In this document: positions 48,573 to 59,850 of the stretch, one piece after another
Position numbering within the stretch: the stretch's first letter is position 1
Layout of the letters: every line of letters starts with the position of its first letter
NCBI GenBank assembly: GCA_947568835.1
Contig: OX387603.1
Span: 11,392,151 to 11,456,150, forward strand
Direction: 5' to 3'
DNA length: 64,000 nucleotides
From: Protonemura montana
Lineage: Eukaryota > Arthropoda > Insecta > Plecoptera > Nemouridae
Notes under the pieces: model-generated
The model's database searches: none
What the model was told of the DNA's origin: nothing
The model's input: the letters and a program-made list of their open reading frames with translations, nothing else
Program-made: the position numbers and the translations under genes

Positions 48573-51500
48573 AATATATAGGGTGCACTAGACTCCCAAG
48601 ATTTTAAGAAAATACAAATTTTCAGTTTATCTTCAAGAATATTTGAAAAGTCTTTCAATGCATTTTTTTATTATTTGAGGTAATCAAATCTATAAAATAG
48701 GTAGTACAAGAATTATTTCCACACCACATTTTTTTAAATGTGTGGAACTTACAAAATTGGGACGGTCTCTGCCATGCCACTAGGCACACCTATGTAGGTG
48801 TCTCGATATTTAACATAAAAAATAAATCCAATTCATATTTTCTTTATAAATCTCACAAATTGGAAAGTCATTACCTAGTATATTAAATAATAATAAAATA
48901 GCTATAATGAAAGTTAAATTTTTTTGGTAGGTTTAAATAATTCTTCTTTTCTTGTTAGTTATAAGTACTTGGGTTCATGGCAGTCATAAGAACTCCTTGG
49001 GTGAACTTCTGCATAAACAAACAAAGCAATAGTGTATATAGGATCAAACATGGGCAGAACGAAAATTTCCTATCAACAACTACCTGAAAGAAAGTAGTTC
49101 CGAGTCAGATTTTGCTCGTAACATTTCATTACTCACAATTTCTGCTGGACATATTTTTCTTTGTTATCTTTGTTAGTGAGAAGGGAGGAGAGTTACTAGT
49201 CCACAGCACAAGTGGCTACTGTCTCTAACCTATTGTGATCTCTCGTTACTTTTTTCTTCAATGTCTAATAATGATAGCTTGTAAATATAGTGCATTCATT
49301 TAAATATTCTCTCTGATGCCATAAAATCATGTCTTTGTTTTTGTGTTATCTTTCTTGAACAGTTTCTGTCTTGTAGTGTTTTTGACTGGCCTTGTAACTT
49401 GCTCGATGACGTTATGTACTCAACCAGATTTGCACCAACTCGAAGAGGGAAAGAGAGTGCTCCTTTCCAAACATGTGATCACTAGCTGTCAGTGCATTAA
49501 TTTGTTTTCCTATTGCACTATCGAAATTCTCGGAGCAAGAAAAGTGCAACCTGAGAGCGAGCAACTCTGCAAGTCGAACACGCAAAAGTTGCACAGTCGA
49601 ACACAAAGATTACTCCTGGTGCACACCGGGGTCGCACTGGGGCAGCCAGTCGAGAACGCTATTAGTCTTTACTCTTTGTATCACAAGATCACTTTTTAAC
49701 TGGTGCTTTGATGGTAATTTTTTGAGATATTTGGAAAAAAAAAACCTTAAGTTCGAATCTTAAAAAAAAAGAGTGTTTTAGATTTAACTATTTGTTATTC
49801 TACTAAACAATCGGAAATCGCTATATTCGTTTGCGATTCAATTTCCTTTCTGTTTTTGATCTGAAAGATTGATCACAAATGAGCTCTTCTAAAAAAGCTC
49901 CTACAAATATTTACCGAAACCTACTTTTTTTTTTAACTGGGGCTTAAAAGATTTATGTAAAGACCCTGTTACTTACTAGGGTTAAGGCTCTTGGAATGAA
50001 CAATCCTTGGGTGTGTGACTGTTAATGAGTTATAATGGAACAATTTCACTTGCTTTATCTAAAGTACCTGTACAGCTGAGATATTCAGTTATAGATGTTT
50101 CAGTAGGACTTCGGTAAGTGATCGGAATTGATAGTTTCTTAATAAAAAATAAAAATAATGTTGCAGCATTGCAAGATGTACCACACCATGCATAATAAAA
50201 AATAAAAATGTCCAATACTAAAATGAGTTGGTTATTATTACAGCTAAGTAATAATATATTTCAGGAACTTCACTTCACTTCAAAACCAAACGATATTTTA
50301 GATATGTGGAAACACTGTCAACAACACTGGGCACATGGCCAACCAGCATGCTCCCTTTTTATTTCCTAAATCATATTGGGGGTCTAACCCTAGAAGCTCT
50401 TCGTGTCCTTCGTTCAAGGGGTTTTAATAGAGGTGGGTCGAATTTTGGTTCCCAGTCTGAAAAAAAAATGTGGGTGCATGCTGTTTGTTGCTTTTTGGTT
50501 TTTTTTTTGTTGGTATGGTACTGTGAGATAAAATTTTTTAACAATGTTTTTCGGCTGGCAATTTTCTAAAACTGCGGATGAGTTTTCGATTTTTCGGGGC
50601 CCTTGTAGGTTGTGACTTACTGTTTATAAGATTGATTTTCTGGTAATTAAGGCCGGTTTGTCCAAGATGCAAAATTTCATTGCTTGTATTAGTGACAATT
50701 TTATATACATCGTATTGTGATTGTTGTGTTGTCATATTTTAGGATTTGTCAATCGTCACCTATCTTGGACCAATTGTTACCATGTTTACTTAAATGTATT
50801 AAACGTTAACATCTCAATTACTTGTATCCAATCAAGTTTCAATGCCTTGATTGGGTTAAAATTAAAAAAAATTGGGGGGTATTAGTTCATACATTTATCA
50901 AAATGCCATGCCCATCAGCAATTCAAATTAGAATGAACTGGCTTGGATACTCATTTCGAATTTATGCAAGTACACTGACCTTGAAAAACCCATGGGCTCA
51001 AACCGGTAACACCTGTTTGTGACCTCATCCCACACTAGAAATAATGACCAATTAATTTAAAAAATTCTGACTGTTGACATTAGCCATGTGCATGTAATGG
51101 CAACATTTTTAGAATTAAAAATTGGCAGCTATTATTATTTATAAAATGGGTAGAGCACAATCCCACATATGGGATACAGAGTATTTCAGGAGTAAGTACC
51201 TATGCCAATCCACCCTGGACCAATGCGACGAAACGCTCGTGACTAACGTTGATTCTGATAAGGAAAACTGACTGGAGTAGACCCCAGTTGGAAATGGAAT
51301 AATTTAAAAAATTGATTAAATTGAGGGGAAAGGATTCCAATTTTAGAACCGGTCTAGCAAATTTAGATGGAGTGTCAGTATAAAGCACTTATTCTCATTT
51401 GGTATGTTTTTTAAAATATTTGTATTTATAGGAACCTCTATAGCAAACCTCTATAGGTATAGCTGGTAACAGATCCCTGGTACGTGTAGGTTTTGTTCCG

Positions 51501-53022
51501 TCCAAGATAACCTGCCACTAGCCGGTTGATCAGAATGACTGTCCTGTCGGCATAATGATGACCATTGTGGATTGCACTCTCTGCAGTAAAGAGTGTGGCT
51601 TGATCTTGTCCTTGAACGCTGCCTGGGGCGAGGGCGGTGATATCGAGAGCAGTTCCCTGACATTGAGACCCTGGGCGTGGTCCTTCGACGGGGGACGAGC
51701 CTCCTCACACCACCCTCAGTTAAAAACAACACATAATTCCGATTAAGTCTCTGAATGCTGATTGCATTTTATTGGTGAAGCTCTCTAGCGTTTTAAAAGA
51801 GGTTTTTCTGACAAAATCGTATTGAATGTAAAGCCTATTTATCGGCTCGGATTCTGAGAGGCTATTATGCAATCCTGAGGAACCCATACAAATATTTGCA
51901 TACGCCATCAGCAAGACACCATCAATAGAGACGAAGTTTCTCTTTCGTTTAGATGCTTTTAAGTATTTCGTAATACTAGATGTCGAAAAATCACTGTTTT
52001 TGCATCCTATTATCGTCAATTTTCTATTCACTAGCTTTGTTCAGAGAATTTGAGTCAGCAACCGATTAAGAAAACGGTTTAATGTACTTTATCACAGATA
52101 ATTAGTAGTAGAGCAGAACGACAAATTAATCTGCATTAATTGGTCGTTCAAATGGTATTATCGGCTGGTACTCATGCACTTTGGAACTGGCTTTTATTAC
52201 TGCTGTTTAACTTCAGTTATAGTTAGAGGCAACAGAGTGTGTACATTTATCAACAACGTTAGCATATTTTTTCCACTCTCATTGTTTTATCCCGACTGCG
52301 TGTATCCTATTGAATATAAAATGGTATTGTTCTATACATTTTGGGCAGAGCACATACAAACTGGTTTAGATCTTGCCCAAAAAATGCTTTGCTTCTCAAC
52401 GGCGCAAAGTCACTTGCGATAAGACGCTGAGTATGATATCAAATCTCTCATTACTTTTTGCACGTTTTATGCTGCCAATTATTAAATAGTATGCTGTTGA
52501 AGTACATTGTGATAGTTATCACGTTTCTAGGTACTAAATTCATAACTGGCACCCATCTGCTACATCAAGCCACGTTCTCTCATGTCTTAAGAAGCGTTTT
52601 TTTTTAATTGCCATACGTCTCTAATTCAACTCTATTATTATCTATTTATCCGGAGATGAAAATATAATTATATGAGTAAATTATCATGTTATATACCAAC
52701 AGTTCACAAGAGATCTAACGACTATTGCACCTAGTAGTTAGCTATATCTGCGACCCGTTTCATATTGAAAAAAATGTTTCAATTGCGTTCTTAGACCAAC
52801 ATCTAACACATTTTGTAAATGGTATTGAACACGACATCCAAACCACACATAAAGACATGAAGTTTGGCAAACTTTGTTCACGGAAGTATTTAAGATTACG
52901 CTTTTAGAATCTCAGAAAAAAAATTGCCAGACTAATTAACTTTTAGGTACAAAAAAGTATCATAACAATCAAGAGATCGACATCTGAGTTCAGGAGGTGT
53001 GCCTTATGGTAACAAGGTCTTG
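48573..53022. other. Intergenic DNA with one coding-like segment
   Basis: No gene is confirmed. Bases 51450-51710 are G+C-richer, and all three minus-strand frames stay open for about 200 bp; one frame reads plausible protein (SQCQGTALDITALAPGS, then ADRTVILINRLVAGYLGRNK). It could be an isolated exon or transposon remnant; I do not recognise it. A 118-codon frame at 49343-49699 begins with a leader-like stretch but at a GTG with no ATG, so it was not called. Confidence 0.45.
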
Positions 53023-53030
53023 TGACGTCA
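53023..53030 (+). promoter_or_regulatory. Consensus cAMP-response element upstream of the secreted-protein gene
   Basis: TGACGTCA, the full palindromic CREB site, lies 115 bp upstream of the ATG at 53145. A second GACGTC core (GGGACGTCGAG) lies near 53092. CREB sites are common in promoters of hormone and neuropeptide genes. Whether it falls upstream or inside the 5' UTR is not known because no transcription start was found. Confidence 0.5.
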
Positions 53031-53144
53031 CATGGTGATCTCTTGGGTCGCTCCAGATCACAACTGTGGCGACTTCACTTTCAAGAGGTGGGACGTCGAG
53101 TTCCGTGCAGAAACCCGTCGCGTCGTGTGGTGCCAAACGCTTGT

Positions 53145-55099
53145 ATGATGATGGTAAGTGGCTGCTCTCGTGCCAAACACGGGGTTCTTTGAGTTTGCAC
53201 GGAATTTAGATTTAATTCGGGAGCGACTTATGACGGTCCATCGAAGATGTTGCTTCGGCACAAGACGTTTGGAAATTAAAGGAGTGATTGTCTATTTATG
53301 TTATTGTCCGGAAGCGTAGGAAGGTAACATCATTTTTATTTCTAAATGTGAAATTCGTACGGAAATTGAACGAGCTTTAAAGTTGACGATAGTTTTTAAT
53401 GGAATTGTTTTCAAATAGATGTAACAGTGCACAAATTTAAAATGTATTAACGCAGTTATTCGTTTCTTACAATTTCATCGCAATTATCCATGTTTGAAAA
53501 GAATACAATTACCTGAAAAGTAAGGTGCAATTTCTACTCAAGCTGCTTGCACCTACCTTACAGTCGGTCGAATTGGAATCGATGTTAATCAAGTTACATA
53601 AGTAAATGGCGTGATGCAAATCTGTTGTTTTAAATTGCTTATTGTGTAATTAGTTGAGCTGTAGCTTTATCACGCGTTGCTGACTGTTACAATACTTTTT
53701 ATTTTGAATCGAGCGTTACGACATTTCAAGTTCTAGATCATTGATATTAGGGTAAGATCAATCTTATCCTACTCGAATCGTTCAGACCACGACTGCCACG
53801 ACTTTCGATAGATGCACGTGTTTAAATGTGAACGAATCTAAGCCCATTTGTAAAATCGTAACCTTTTACAGAACCATGTATTCTTTCTGCAACACTGCTC
53901 TCTATCAGGTATTGGATGTGGGACCATGACCAGTTCTATTGGGAGAGAGGTTGGAGGGATGAAAGTTAGTACAGCAACTTCATTCGCCTTGCTTATCAAC
54001 CTCTCGTCAGCGTGGATTTGTTGTAGTAGTCCTGTCTTGTCGAAAATGAACGTCATTCGGACGTTCTCTTCGCTCTCCACATGTCAGCACCAGGTTTCCT
54101 CACCTCATTCCTCGCCAAGAGACCAGTGCCTCAGGATCCGTTGTCAACAGTGCGTCGCTAAACACCACTAATCAATCACATTCCATGAAACCAACCAACG
54201 GAAGGCCGTAAAAGACATCAATAACAATCATGGCTTACAGTGCCACTGTCATTAGATTTACTTCTTGCAACGAAAAAAACAAAGCGAAAATAAATGTTGC
54301 ATGTCATGGGAAAAGATTTTGTTCTTGTATTCTTGAGTTTTGCTTGAGTTTTGTTTTGCTTGAACAGACAGCCCCGAAATATAAAGATCTGTTCTCGCCA
54401 ATCTCCAAGGACAGTAATTGTAACATTGTCTGCACACACTTCCTAAAATGGCAGCGTATTACCATTTATAGGCGAATATATCCAAGCATCTTGACTCAAG
54501 CGCGAATTAAAAATGCAGTTCACTAATTTCCGGTACTTTTATTTCAGAGTTGCCCTTCTGTGCTTCTTCTTTGCTCGGCGCTAGCATTGATGGTGACATC
54601 GCCGGCGTCGTCGGCGTCGTTACCGACGCATCGCAAAGACGCCAACAAGCAAGGCGACGCATTTTGGTTGAATTCATTTAATGTCTATCAAAAATCACCA
54701 CGGAAATCTGGTTTCTCAAAAACGAATTCATTCACTGAGCTCTCAGAGTCCGTTGATAGATCTCTGTCGGAAGATGAAGAGATTTCCACAAAAACTTACA
54801 TAGACGCCTCTGTTTTTCGTAAACAACCAGACAAAGAAGCCGTTGATGAAACCTACGCGACTGAAACTGAGGTCGAAGCGACGACCTCTTCGGAAATGTC
54901 CGCCATCATGACGGAAGAAGTTCAAATGACTGACGGCATGCATGCATTGCCTGTGATCAATCCGCCGATATGGGTGCAAGAAACTGTACCAGACAACGTA
55001 TTTGATCCGATTCGGAACAACGAGCAGTTTGATACATACGACAGATACTCCCATTCTATCGGACACGGCGGTTTTCGAATGAGAACTCAAATATTTTGA
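53145..55099 (+). CDS. Orphan secreted protein, cysteine-free, two exons
   Basis: Exon 1 coding part is only ATGATGATG (53145-53153), followed by a consensus GTAAGTG donor. Exon 2 is 54548-55099, after the acceptor TTTATTTCAG. Phase 0 joins give 186 aa. The start was chosen because exon 2 alone has a hydrophobic leader (SCPSVLLLCSALALMV) but no ATG at its front; the three Met codons complete a classical signal peptide ending near SPASSA|SLPT. The mature part, about 160 aa, has no cysteine. It is Ser/Glu/Thr-rich in the middle, has basic pairs (HRK, PRKS, FRKQ) that could be processing sites, and ends in an aromatic, Pro/Asn-rich segment (NPPIWVQETVPDNVF ... GHGGFRMRTQIF). No amidation Gly follows a dibasic pair. 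A CRE lies upstream and AATAAA at 55551. It could be a peptide precursor or an extracellular matrix protein; I recognise no family. Confidence 0.7.
53890..54175 (+). mobile_element. 5S-rRNA-derived SINE, copy 3, inside the secreted-protein intron
   Basis: Begins inside the 5S-like head (AACACTGC ... TATTGGATGTGGGACCATGA), continues with CCAGTTCTATTGGGAGAGAG, GTTGGAGGGATGAAAGTTAG, CATTCGCCTTGCTTATCAAC and CTCTCGTCAGCGTGGATTTG, and ends CAGTGCGTCGCTAAACACCA. Same strand as the host gene. The middle part is shorter than in copy 2. Confidence 0.75.
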
Positions 55100-55550
55100 G
55101 TTGCAGAAATCATTCACAGTCAAGATTCAAAATTGCCAATTCACTATTAAGTATAGATTAGAGATTATTTTAATTAATGTCATCTCGGCATGCCAGTCAG
55201 CTTGCATTATTCGTATTCTAGAGTAATAACGTAGTTATCATGCCTTGGCGATTTATCAATGCAGTAGCATTGTAGGAAGTCCGCGGAAAAAATAGAGAAA
55301 CGACATTGCTTTGTCAAGACCACGATACCTTGATTTTAGCAAGAAGTTGTTTCCTCTGCTTTAACTAACGCGGTGCTTTGTGATTTATTTTGTAGTCAAT
55401 CGCCCCTCGGGCATTTCTCCTTTCTGAATACAGGTCCATGTTATGTTCTCCTAGCTGTACGCATTTTATACCACATGTACGCACGGCGCAGACGTCTAAC
55501 TTTTAGGCGCAAGTTTTGTGTAAGATTTCACACATAGCTGTTTGCTTCTC

Positions 55551-55556
55551 AATAAA
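55551..55556 (+). terminator. Poly(A) signal of the secreted-protein gene
   Basis: AATAAA about 450 bp downstream of the stop codon, followed by a TATATATATATA run. Confidence 0.55.
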
Positions 55557-56642
55557 CGTTATCTTATATATATATATATTATGTGCCACTGCCACAAGAA
55601 CTACCACAACATAGTTAACGACTTTCGCGTCCTTGGTTGGGTCGTCTCACCTTCTATAACCAACCTATCCTCTTCCTTTTCACATCGCAGTTCATCTTTG
55701 ACCTGGGCTAGGAAAGACGGGCCGAACGCATCTTCAGAAAACAAGTAAGCACATCGTTCTATTCTTGGCATGCAAACTTGTTTTTAGGTTCATACTAGTG
55801 TAACGGCGTCGTGGGACAACATTTCCAAGTTAAATATACCTTAAGTGACAAAGAAGCCTGCATGCACCGTCTTGTTTTAGTGCAAATACTTATTTTACGT
55901 GCTCATTAAACAAGCCATAAAGATATATGGCTTTTATTGAGTTTATTTGGTTGCACAATTTTGTATTTAGACCTTTAAAAGTGTGTGTTACAAATTCCAA
56001 AGGATGCGGTTTGATACTCGGAAGTACACGTGTGGTTTTTTTTTTGCCTATCAGGTAGATAAGAAATGCAAGATAAACTGGTCATTAATCACAGTTATTA
56101 AAAAATGTGACGATCTGAGTTAACCGCGAAGAGAGTCGTTCACGGACGCTCGAGAGTAAACGAGGAAATGAGCTTGCTATTACAAAGAAGCTGTTCGATT
56201 TACCCAGTGTCTTTGAATTTGCTGAGCAGTGCACACCCAGAGCTGACTCTAATGAAATCTGTAGCAATCATTTGTAAATAAGCCAGTGTCTTGCTAGAAC
56301 GACCATTTGGATTCAGGCATTCTGTAAGTACATAGAGAAGAAAATAAACAGACAATTGGCAATAATTACACACAATATATATGTTTATTGCATTGATAAA
56401 CTCCTCAGCTTTTAGTGTTAATTAAACGATCAAATTAAAAGTGCATCTAGTTTAATATTACATTGCCATCGCAAATATTATACTGTCTGAGACTGCAACG
56501 GCCAATGCACTCGCTTAATGTCTGGCTACTTCTTGCAAGTTTCACAGAGACTCTCGGTCGACTACAACTCCTGATTATGACGTCTGAATGCGAAGTACTT
56601 TCCACCAAAGCGGCTAAGAAATGTCATGAAACCTGTTTCAGG
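55557..56642. other. Intergenic DNA before AANAT copy 1
   Basis: No gene seen. The last bases (CTGTTTCAG directly before the G-ATG of AANAT copy 1) look like a splice acceptor, so a non-coding 5' exon may lie here. Confidence 0.45.
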
Positions 56643-57284
56643 ATGGCTGACTTCAAGATAATTCGAGCCACGATGGCAGACAGACCTCGAGTAGTCAACT
56701 TCTTGCGAAAAGCGTTCTACAAATACGAGCCTCTGAACATTGCGATGGGGCTCACTGACGAACCTAGCGAGGCAGATATCAACCATTCGCTGCAAAGTTT
56801 CCCACAAGGAAACTCGTTGCTGGCAGTAACGAACGAAAACAAGCTCGTAGGCGTCGCCATCAACGGTGAAATCACAGACAATGAAGCAAACGTGAGGCAG
56901 AAGCTATTCGAGGAGTGTGACTGTATAGATTTTGTCGCCTTTTTAAAGTTTTGGGTCCACGTCGAACGTATTGCTAATTTTTGGAAGAATACTGATGAAC
57001 CGAAAGGTTTGGACTTGGAGATTATGGCTGTTGACCCTAATACTAGAGGACAAGGTATTGGAAACGCGTTGATGACAAGGACAAAAGAGTTGGCGAAAGA
57101 GGTTGGTTACAAGGTATTTAGGGTTGATTGTTCCAGCTACTATGCCGGGAAGTTGGCAGAGTCGCAAGGTATGAGATGTGTTTTTGAAATGAATTATGAT
57201 GATTATAAAGATGAAAATGGTGAAATCATATTCAAGATTCCTCCTCCACACAAGTCTTTAAGAATATTTTTGCAAACGTTGTAG
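56643..57284 (+). CDS. Arylalkylamine N-acetyltransferase-like (GNAT), copy 1
   Basis: Transfers acetyl from acetyl-CoA to a small amine; insect relatives acetylate dopamine, octopamine, serotonin and others in cuticle tanning and amine inactivation. Intronless, 213 aa. The insect AANAT fold is visible: FKIIRATMADRPRVV at the start, then the EPLN motif (E29-N32) carrying the usual catalytic Glu. SLLAVTNENKLVGVAINGEI at 58-77 forms the central strands, and acetyl-CoA-binding motif A is VDPNTRGQGIG (130-140, with R135). CSSYYAGKLAESQGM follows at 163-177. In many insect AANATs the last position of CSSYYA is Ser; here it is Ala. The start at 56643 was chosen over upstream in-frame ATGs (56505, 56577) because the family begins here, both paralogues align from this Met, and a TTTCAG acceptor-like site precedes it. 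Substrate unknown. Confidence 0.9.
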   Translation: MADFKIIRATMADRPRVVNFLRKAFYKYEPLNIAMGLTDEPSEADINHSLQSFPQGNSLLAVTNENKLVGVAINGEITDNEANVRQKLFEECDCIDFVAFLKFWVHVERIANFWKNTDEPKGLDLEIMAVDPNTRGQGIGNALMTRTKELAKEVGYKVFRVDCSSYYAGKLAESQGMRCVFEMNYDDYKDENGEIIFKIPPPHKSLRIFLQTL

Positions 57285-57313
57285 CCATACGTGGTTTATT
57301 TACTTGTCATAAA

Positions 57314-57323
57314 AATAAATAAA
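57314..57323 (+). terminator. Poly(A) signals of AANAT copy 1
   Basis: Two overlapping AATAAA motifs (AATAAATAAA) about 30 bp after the stop codon. Confidence 0.65.
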
Positions 57324-58101
57324 AAAAACTCTCAAGCACTTATGAAAATTTTATAGATTTATTTCATCAGTCAACATACGTTGCATTGCTGTGAAGTTTC
57401 AGTTGCATGAAGTTGCATGCTGTGTTAATGAGTGACGGAAAAAATCATAATAACATTGAAGTTCTTACAACTACGATCCATCGAAAAAAAGAAACGATTT
57501 TGTGCTAACTGCACTGGTTAATGGTAAACATACACAGTTCAGATGTTGTCATTGGAAACTCCAGATATAAATCTAACAAACAATGTGTTTTTTTTTTTTG
57601 TAATTTGCAGAATAAAAATAAATTAATGAATGAACTGACCTCTGACAATTAATTATTTTCTAGAACAAAACTGCGTTTGGGATTGTCGAGTTATCAGTGA
57701 GCCGTTCAGTTCGTCAAATTATATGCAGCAAAGACAGTTTCTAGAGACGAAGATACTTGTTGAGCACTCACAAAACATTCCCCTGTATCTGCCATGTATC
57801 TGTATTTCGGCCGCGTATCACAGGTATAAACAATGTGTTAGTTTTTAATAAGAATTTTGAAGATACCTTTTTCTCCTACCTCTGAAACAATAGTTCAGAA
57901 ATTCAGGAGTGTTTTTAAACACCTAGGTTGTATGACCAAAGTTAAGCAGTAATTAGTCAATTACTTGAATGCCCACAATACATTATCAGGTTGATAACAG
58001 TAACCACAAGACAAAAAAAAACTGCACTCAGACTCTCTATCAATGTAGTGAGTTATAATACATCACAAATCAATGATTAAACGAAGGAGGAAGCGGTTCC
58101 G
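57324..58101. other. Spacer between AANAT copy 1 and the antisense ORFs
   Basis: AT-rich, no gene recognised; includes a run of 12 T. Confidence 0.5.
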
Positions 58102-58284
58102 TTACTCGAAGTGGTTCAGGGATGTGTTGCTATCAGGTTGGTACACAATTCTAGAATCATTATTCACGTTGTTATCATATCGCGGGTAAATAAATGTCAA
58201 TGAAGGTGGTAAATCAACAAATAAGCGCTTCAAAGGCAATTGAATATCTTTCAAGTTGCTGACTTGAGAAAGAGATAGTACCAT
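58102..58284 (-). pseudogene. Diverged relative of the secreted ORF at 58.75 kb
   Basis: A 60-codon minus-strand frame whose core (LFVDLPPSLTFIYPRYDNN) parallels MRFIVPPTLIYPNSNP of the neighbouring secreted ORF, with similar S-Q-(V/L)-S-N stretches before it. It has no signal peptide of its own. A CTTCAG acceptor-like site lies just upstream on the minus strand, so it may be the last exon of a gene whose leader exon I cannot place, or a decayed copy. Confidence 0.35.
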
Positions 58285-58650
58285 TTTTAGGGTTGGCTGA
58301 AGTCACATGTTTAAATGATAAACCAGGATTTTAGAAGCATGATGTTCTCTGCGTCAACACATAATAAAGAAGTTGACATTTCAATATAAAAGCGAAGTTT
58401 TTTTTAAACTTGAGTTCTTAGTGTGTAATATGTGTTCAAAATTGAAAGCGGGGTACATGCGGGTGAAAGTGTTTTGTGCGACATGACTGCGTAAGCAAAA
58501 ACTATATTTTTCCACTATTTTCAGCGTCTGAGGCCTGGGCATTCAAGAATTCCGCATGGGACCAGAAATCGCAGGACTACGCCAGGAAAATGGAAGTATT
58601 AACCATATCTGTATAGTTGTGGATCACTGAATTGGTGGGAATGTGGGTTA

Positions 58651-58668
58651 GGGGGGGGGGGGGGGGGG
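58651..58668 (+). repeat. Run of 18 guanines
   Basis: Preceded by GTGGGTTA, so the local sequence is GGGTTA followed by the G run. Quadruplex-prone. The layout resembles the minus strand of the 21142 C run. Confidence 0.95.
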
Positions 58669-58745
58669 AAGGAAGGACGCGTGGACTTTCCCCCATATCT
58701 GAGACTAATTGGAAATGAAAAGGACTTCGCTCGCAATAAAACACA

Positions 58746-59057
58746 CTAGTAAATTTTTTGGGAGTTTTTTTCCGGGTTTATTTCTGGATTTTCTGGGATA
58801 GCACCCAAAAAAGAAAAATTGGCTGGGTTGCTGTTGGGATATATTAAAGTAGGAGGTACTATGAATCTCATTTTCACGTTATTTGAAAGTTGTGATTGGA
58901 TGATGGAGGGCAAGGCATTGGCGTACAGCTTTTCTGGAATGTTGAAAGGAAGCCAAGTACTTCTCGTTACTTCGGGTTTTTTCCTCTGATTATTTGCTTT
59001 ACTATCAAGTGCATGCATGAAAATTAACGCGGTAATTAGCAGGTATAATTGCGGCAT
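58746..59057 (-). CDS. Small orphan secreted protein, antisense within the AANAT array
   Basis: Single frame of 103 aa with a good signal peptide (MPQLYLLITALIFMHALDSK) and predicted cleavage near SKA|NN. The mature part of about 80 aa is cysteine-free, begins basic (NNQRKKPEVTR) and is rich in Pro, Asn and Ile, with VPPTLIYPNSNPANFSF and a C-terminal PENPEINPEKNSQ stretch. The minus strand carries TTTTATAAGC about 80 bp upstream of the ATG, a possible TATA box. A diverged relative lies 460 bp further on the same strand. No family is recognised. It lies between AANAT copies 1 and 2 on the opposite strand. The main doubts are the short length and the lack of a clear poly(A) signal. Confidence 0.5.
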   Translation of the reverse strand: MPQLYLLITALIFMHALDSKANNQRKKPEVTRSTWLPFNIPEKLYANALPSIIQSQLSNNVKMRFIVPPTLIYPNSNPANFSFLGAIPENPEINPEKNSQKIY

Positions 59058-59322
59058 TTAAATGATATAACGAGTCAACCATAGTTATTAGAAATGCATT
59101 TGTATCTAGGTGAGGGTGTTGAGTAATTAAGCAAAGCTTATAAAATCCGACTTCCGTTCAATGTTGACTAGCTACAATAGTCTTCATTTAACATTGAACG
59201 GTCATCGAATTTCTCCCACACGTGTAAGTTTAATTAAAGGAAGGGTGCAAGTTATGATATTTTGCAATGGCGAAGTGGTTTAAAGCCGCGATATAATGTG
59301 TATTTATTTGACGGGTTTGCTT

Positions 59323-59460
59323 TGTTTTGATTTACTTTTGGTCCTAAAAAGTTCTTGGGTCGACTTTTAGTCGACTTAGTCGTCAACTTTAGGACTGGAA
59401 ATCTCGGCGAGGACGCCAACGAAACGTCGACCCAGGTAGAACCAAAAGTAAATCAAAACA
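59323..59460. repeat. 138-bp fold-back element
   Basis: The 20-bp ends (59323-59342 and 59441-59460) are exact reverse complements. Inside, TGGGTCGAC (59356-59364) pairs with GTCGACCCA (59426-59434), and GTCCTAAA (59341-59348) with TTTAGGAC (59389-59396). A small stem GGCG-AGGA-CGCC is followed by AACGAAACGTCG. Non-coding, likely a small non-autonomous element. Confidence 0.8.
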
Positions 59461-59850
59461 GAGAAAAACCGTCAACTATATCACAATAATAACGTTTTGT
59501 TATATTGCATTTAAATTGCAAATTCTTGCTACGAGCAGAGTTTTTAATTATATAAGGACCATTCAACTTCTAATAATTTGATGCCCAATCGGGAACTGAA
59601 AGCCATAGCCATTCCCATATCTACCTCTATATGGCGTGAGTTCAAGAGATCGAACATTAAATACGATTGTTGTGGGTTCGAGTCCCTGGAAAGGCACTGA
59701 TTTTGGATAAGTTATGAGTGCTCTTATATTACTATGTTTTTTTTTTTACTTTATCATCTTCTATTATGAAATACAACTATTAGCATCGAGTATACAATTC
59801 TCATGCTAAAATATTTGTATAGTTTTAATGTTAATGTTTTTTTTTGAGAG

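Noticed and set aside
49343-49699. 118-codon frame with a leader-like start
   Set aside because: It begins at GTG, no ATG or phase-matched upstream exon was found, and the product has no recognisable features.
56463-56642. Extended N terminus for AANAT copy 1
   Set aside because: Upstream in-frame ATGs (56505, 56577) add residues not found in the paralogues or the family, and an acceptor-like TTTCAG sits just before the chosen ATG.
59400-59434. Functional hammerhead ribozyme
   Set aside because: GAAAC and GTC are present, but the CUGANGA half of the catalytic core is missing.
59620-59710. tRNA gene at the GGGTTCGAGTCCC motif
   Set aside because: The T stem pairs only about three bases and no acceptor stem or anticodon arm forms; a B-box-like word alone is not a tRNA.
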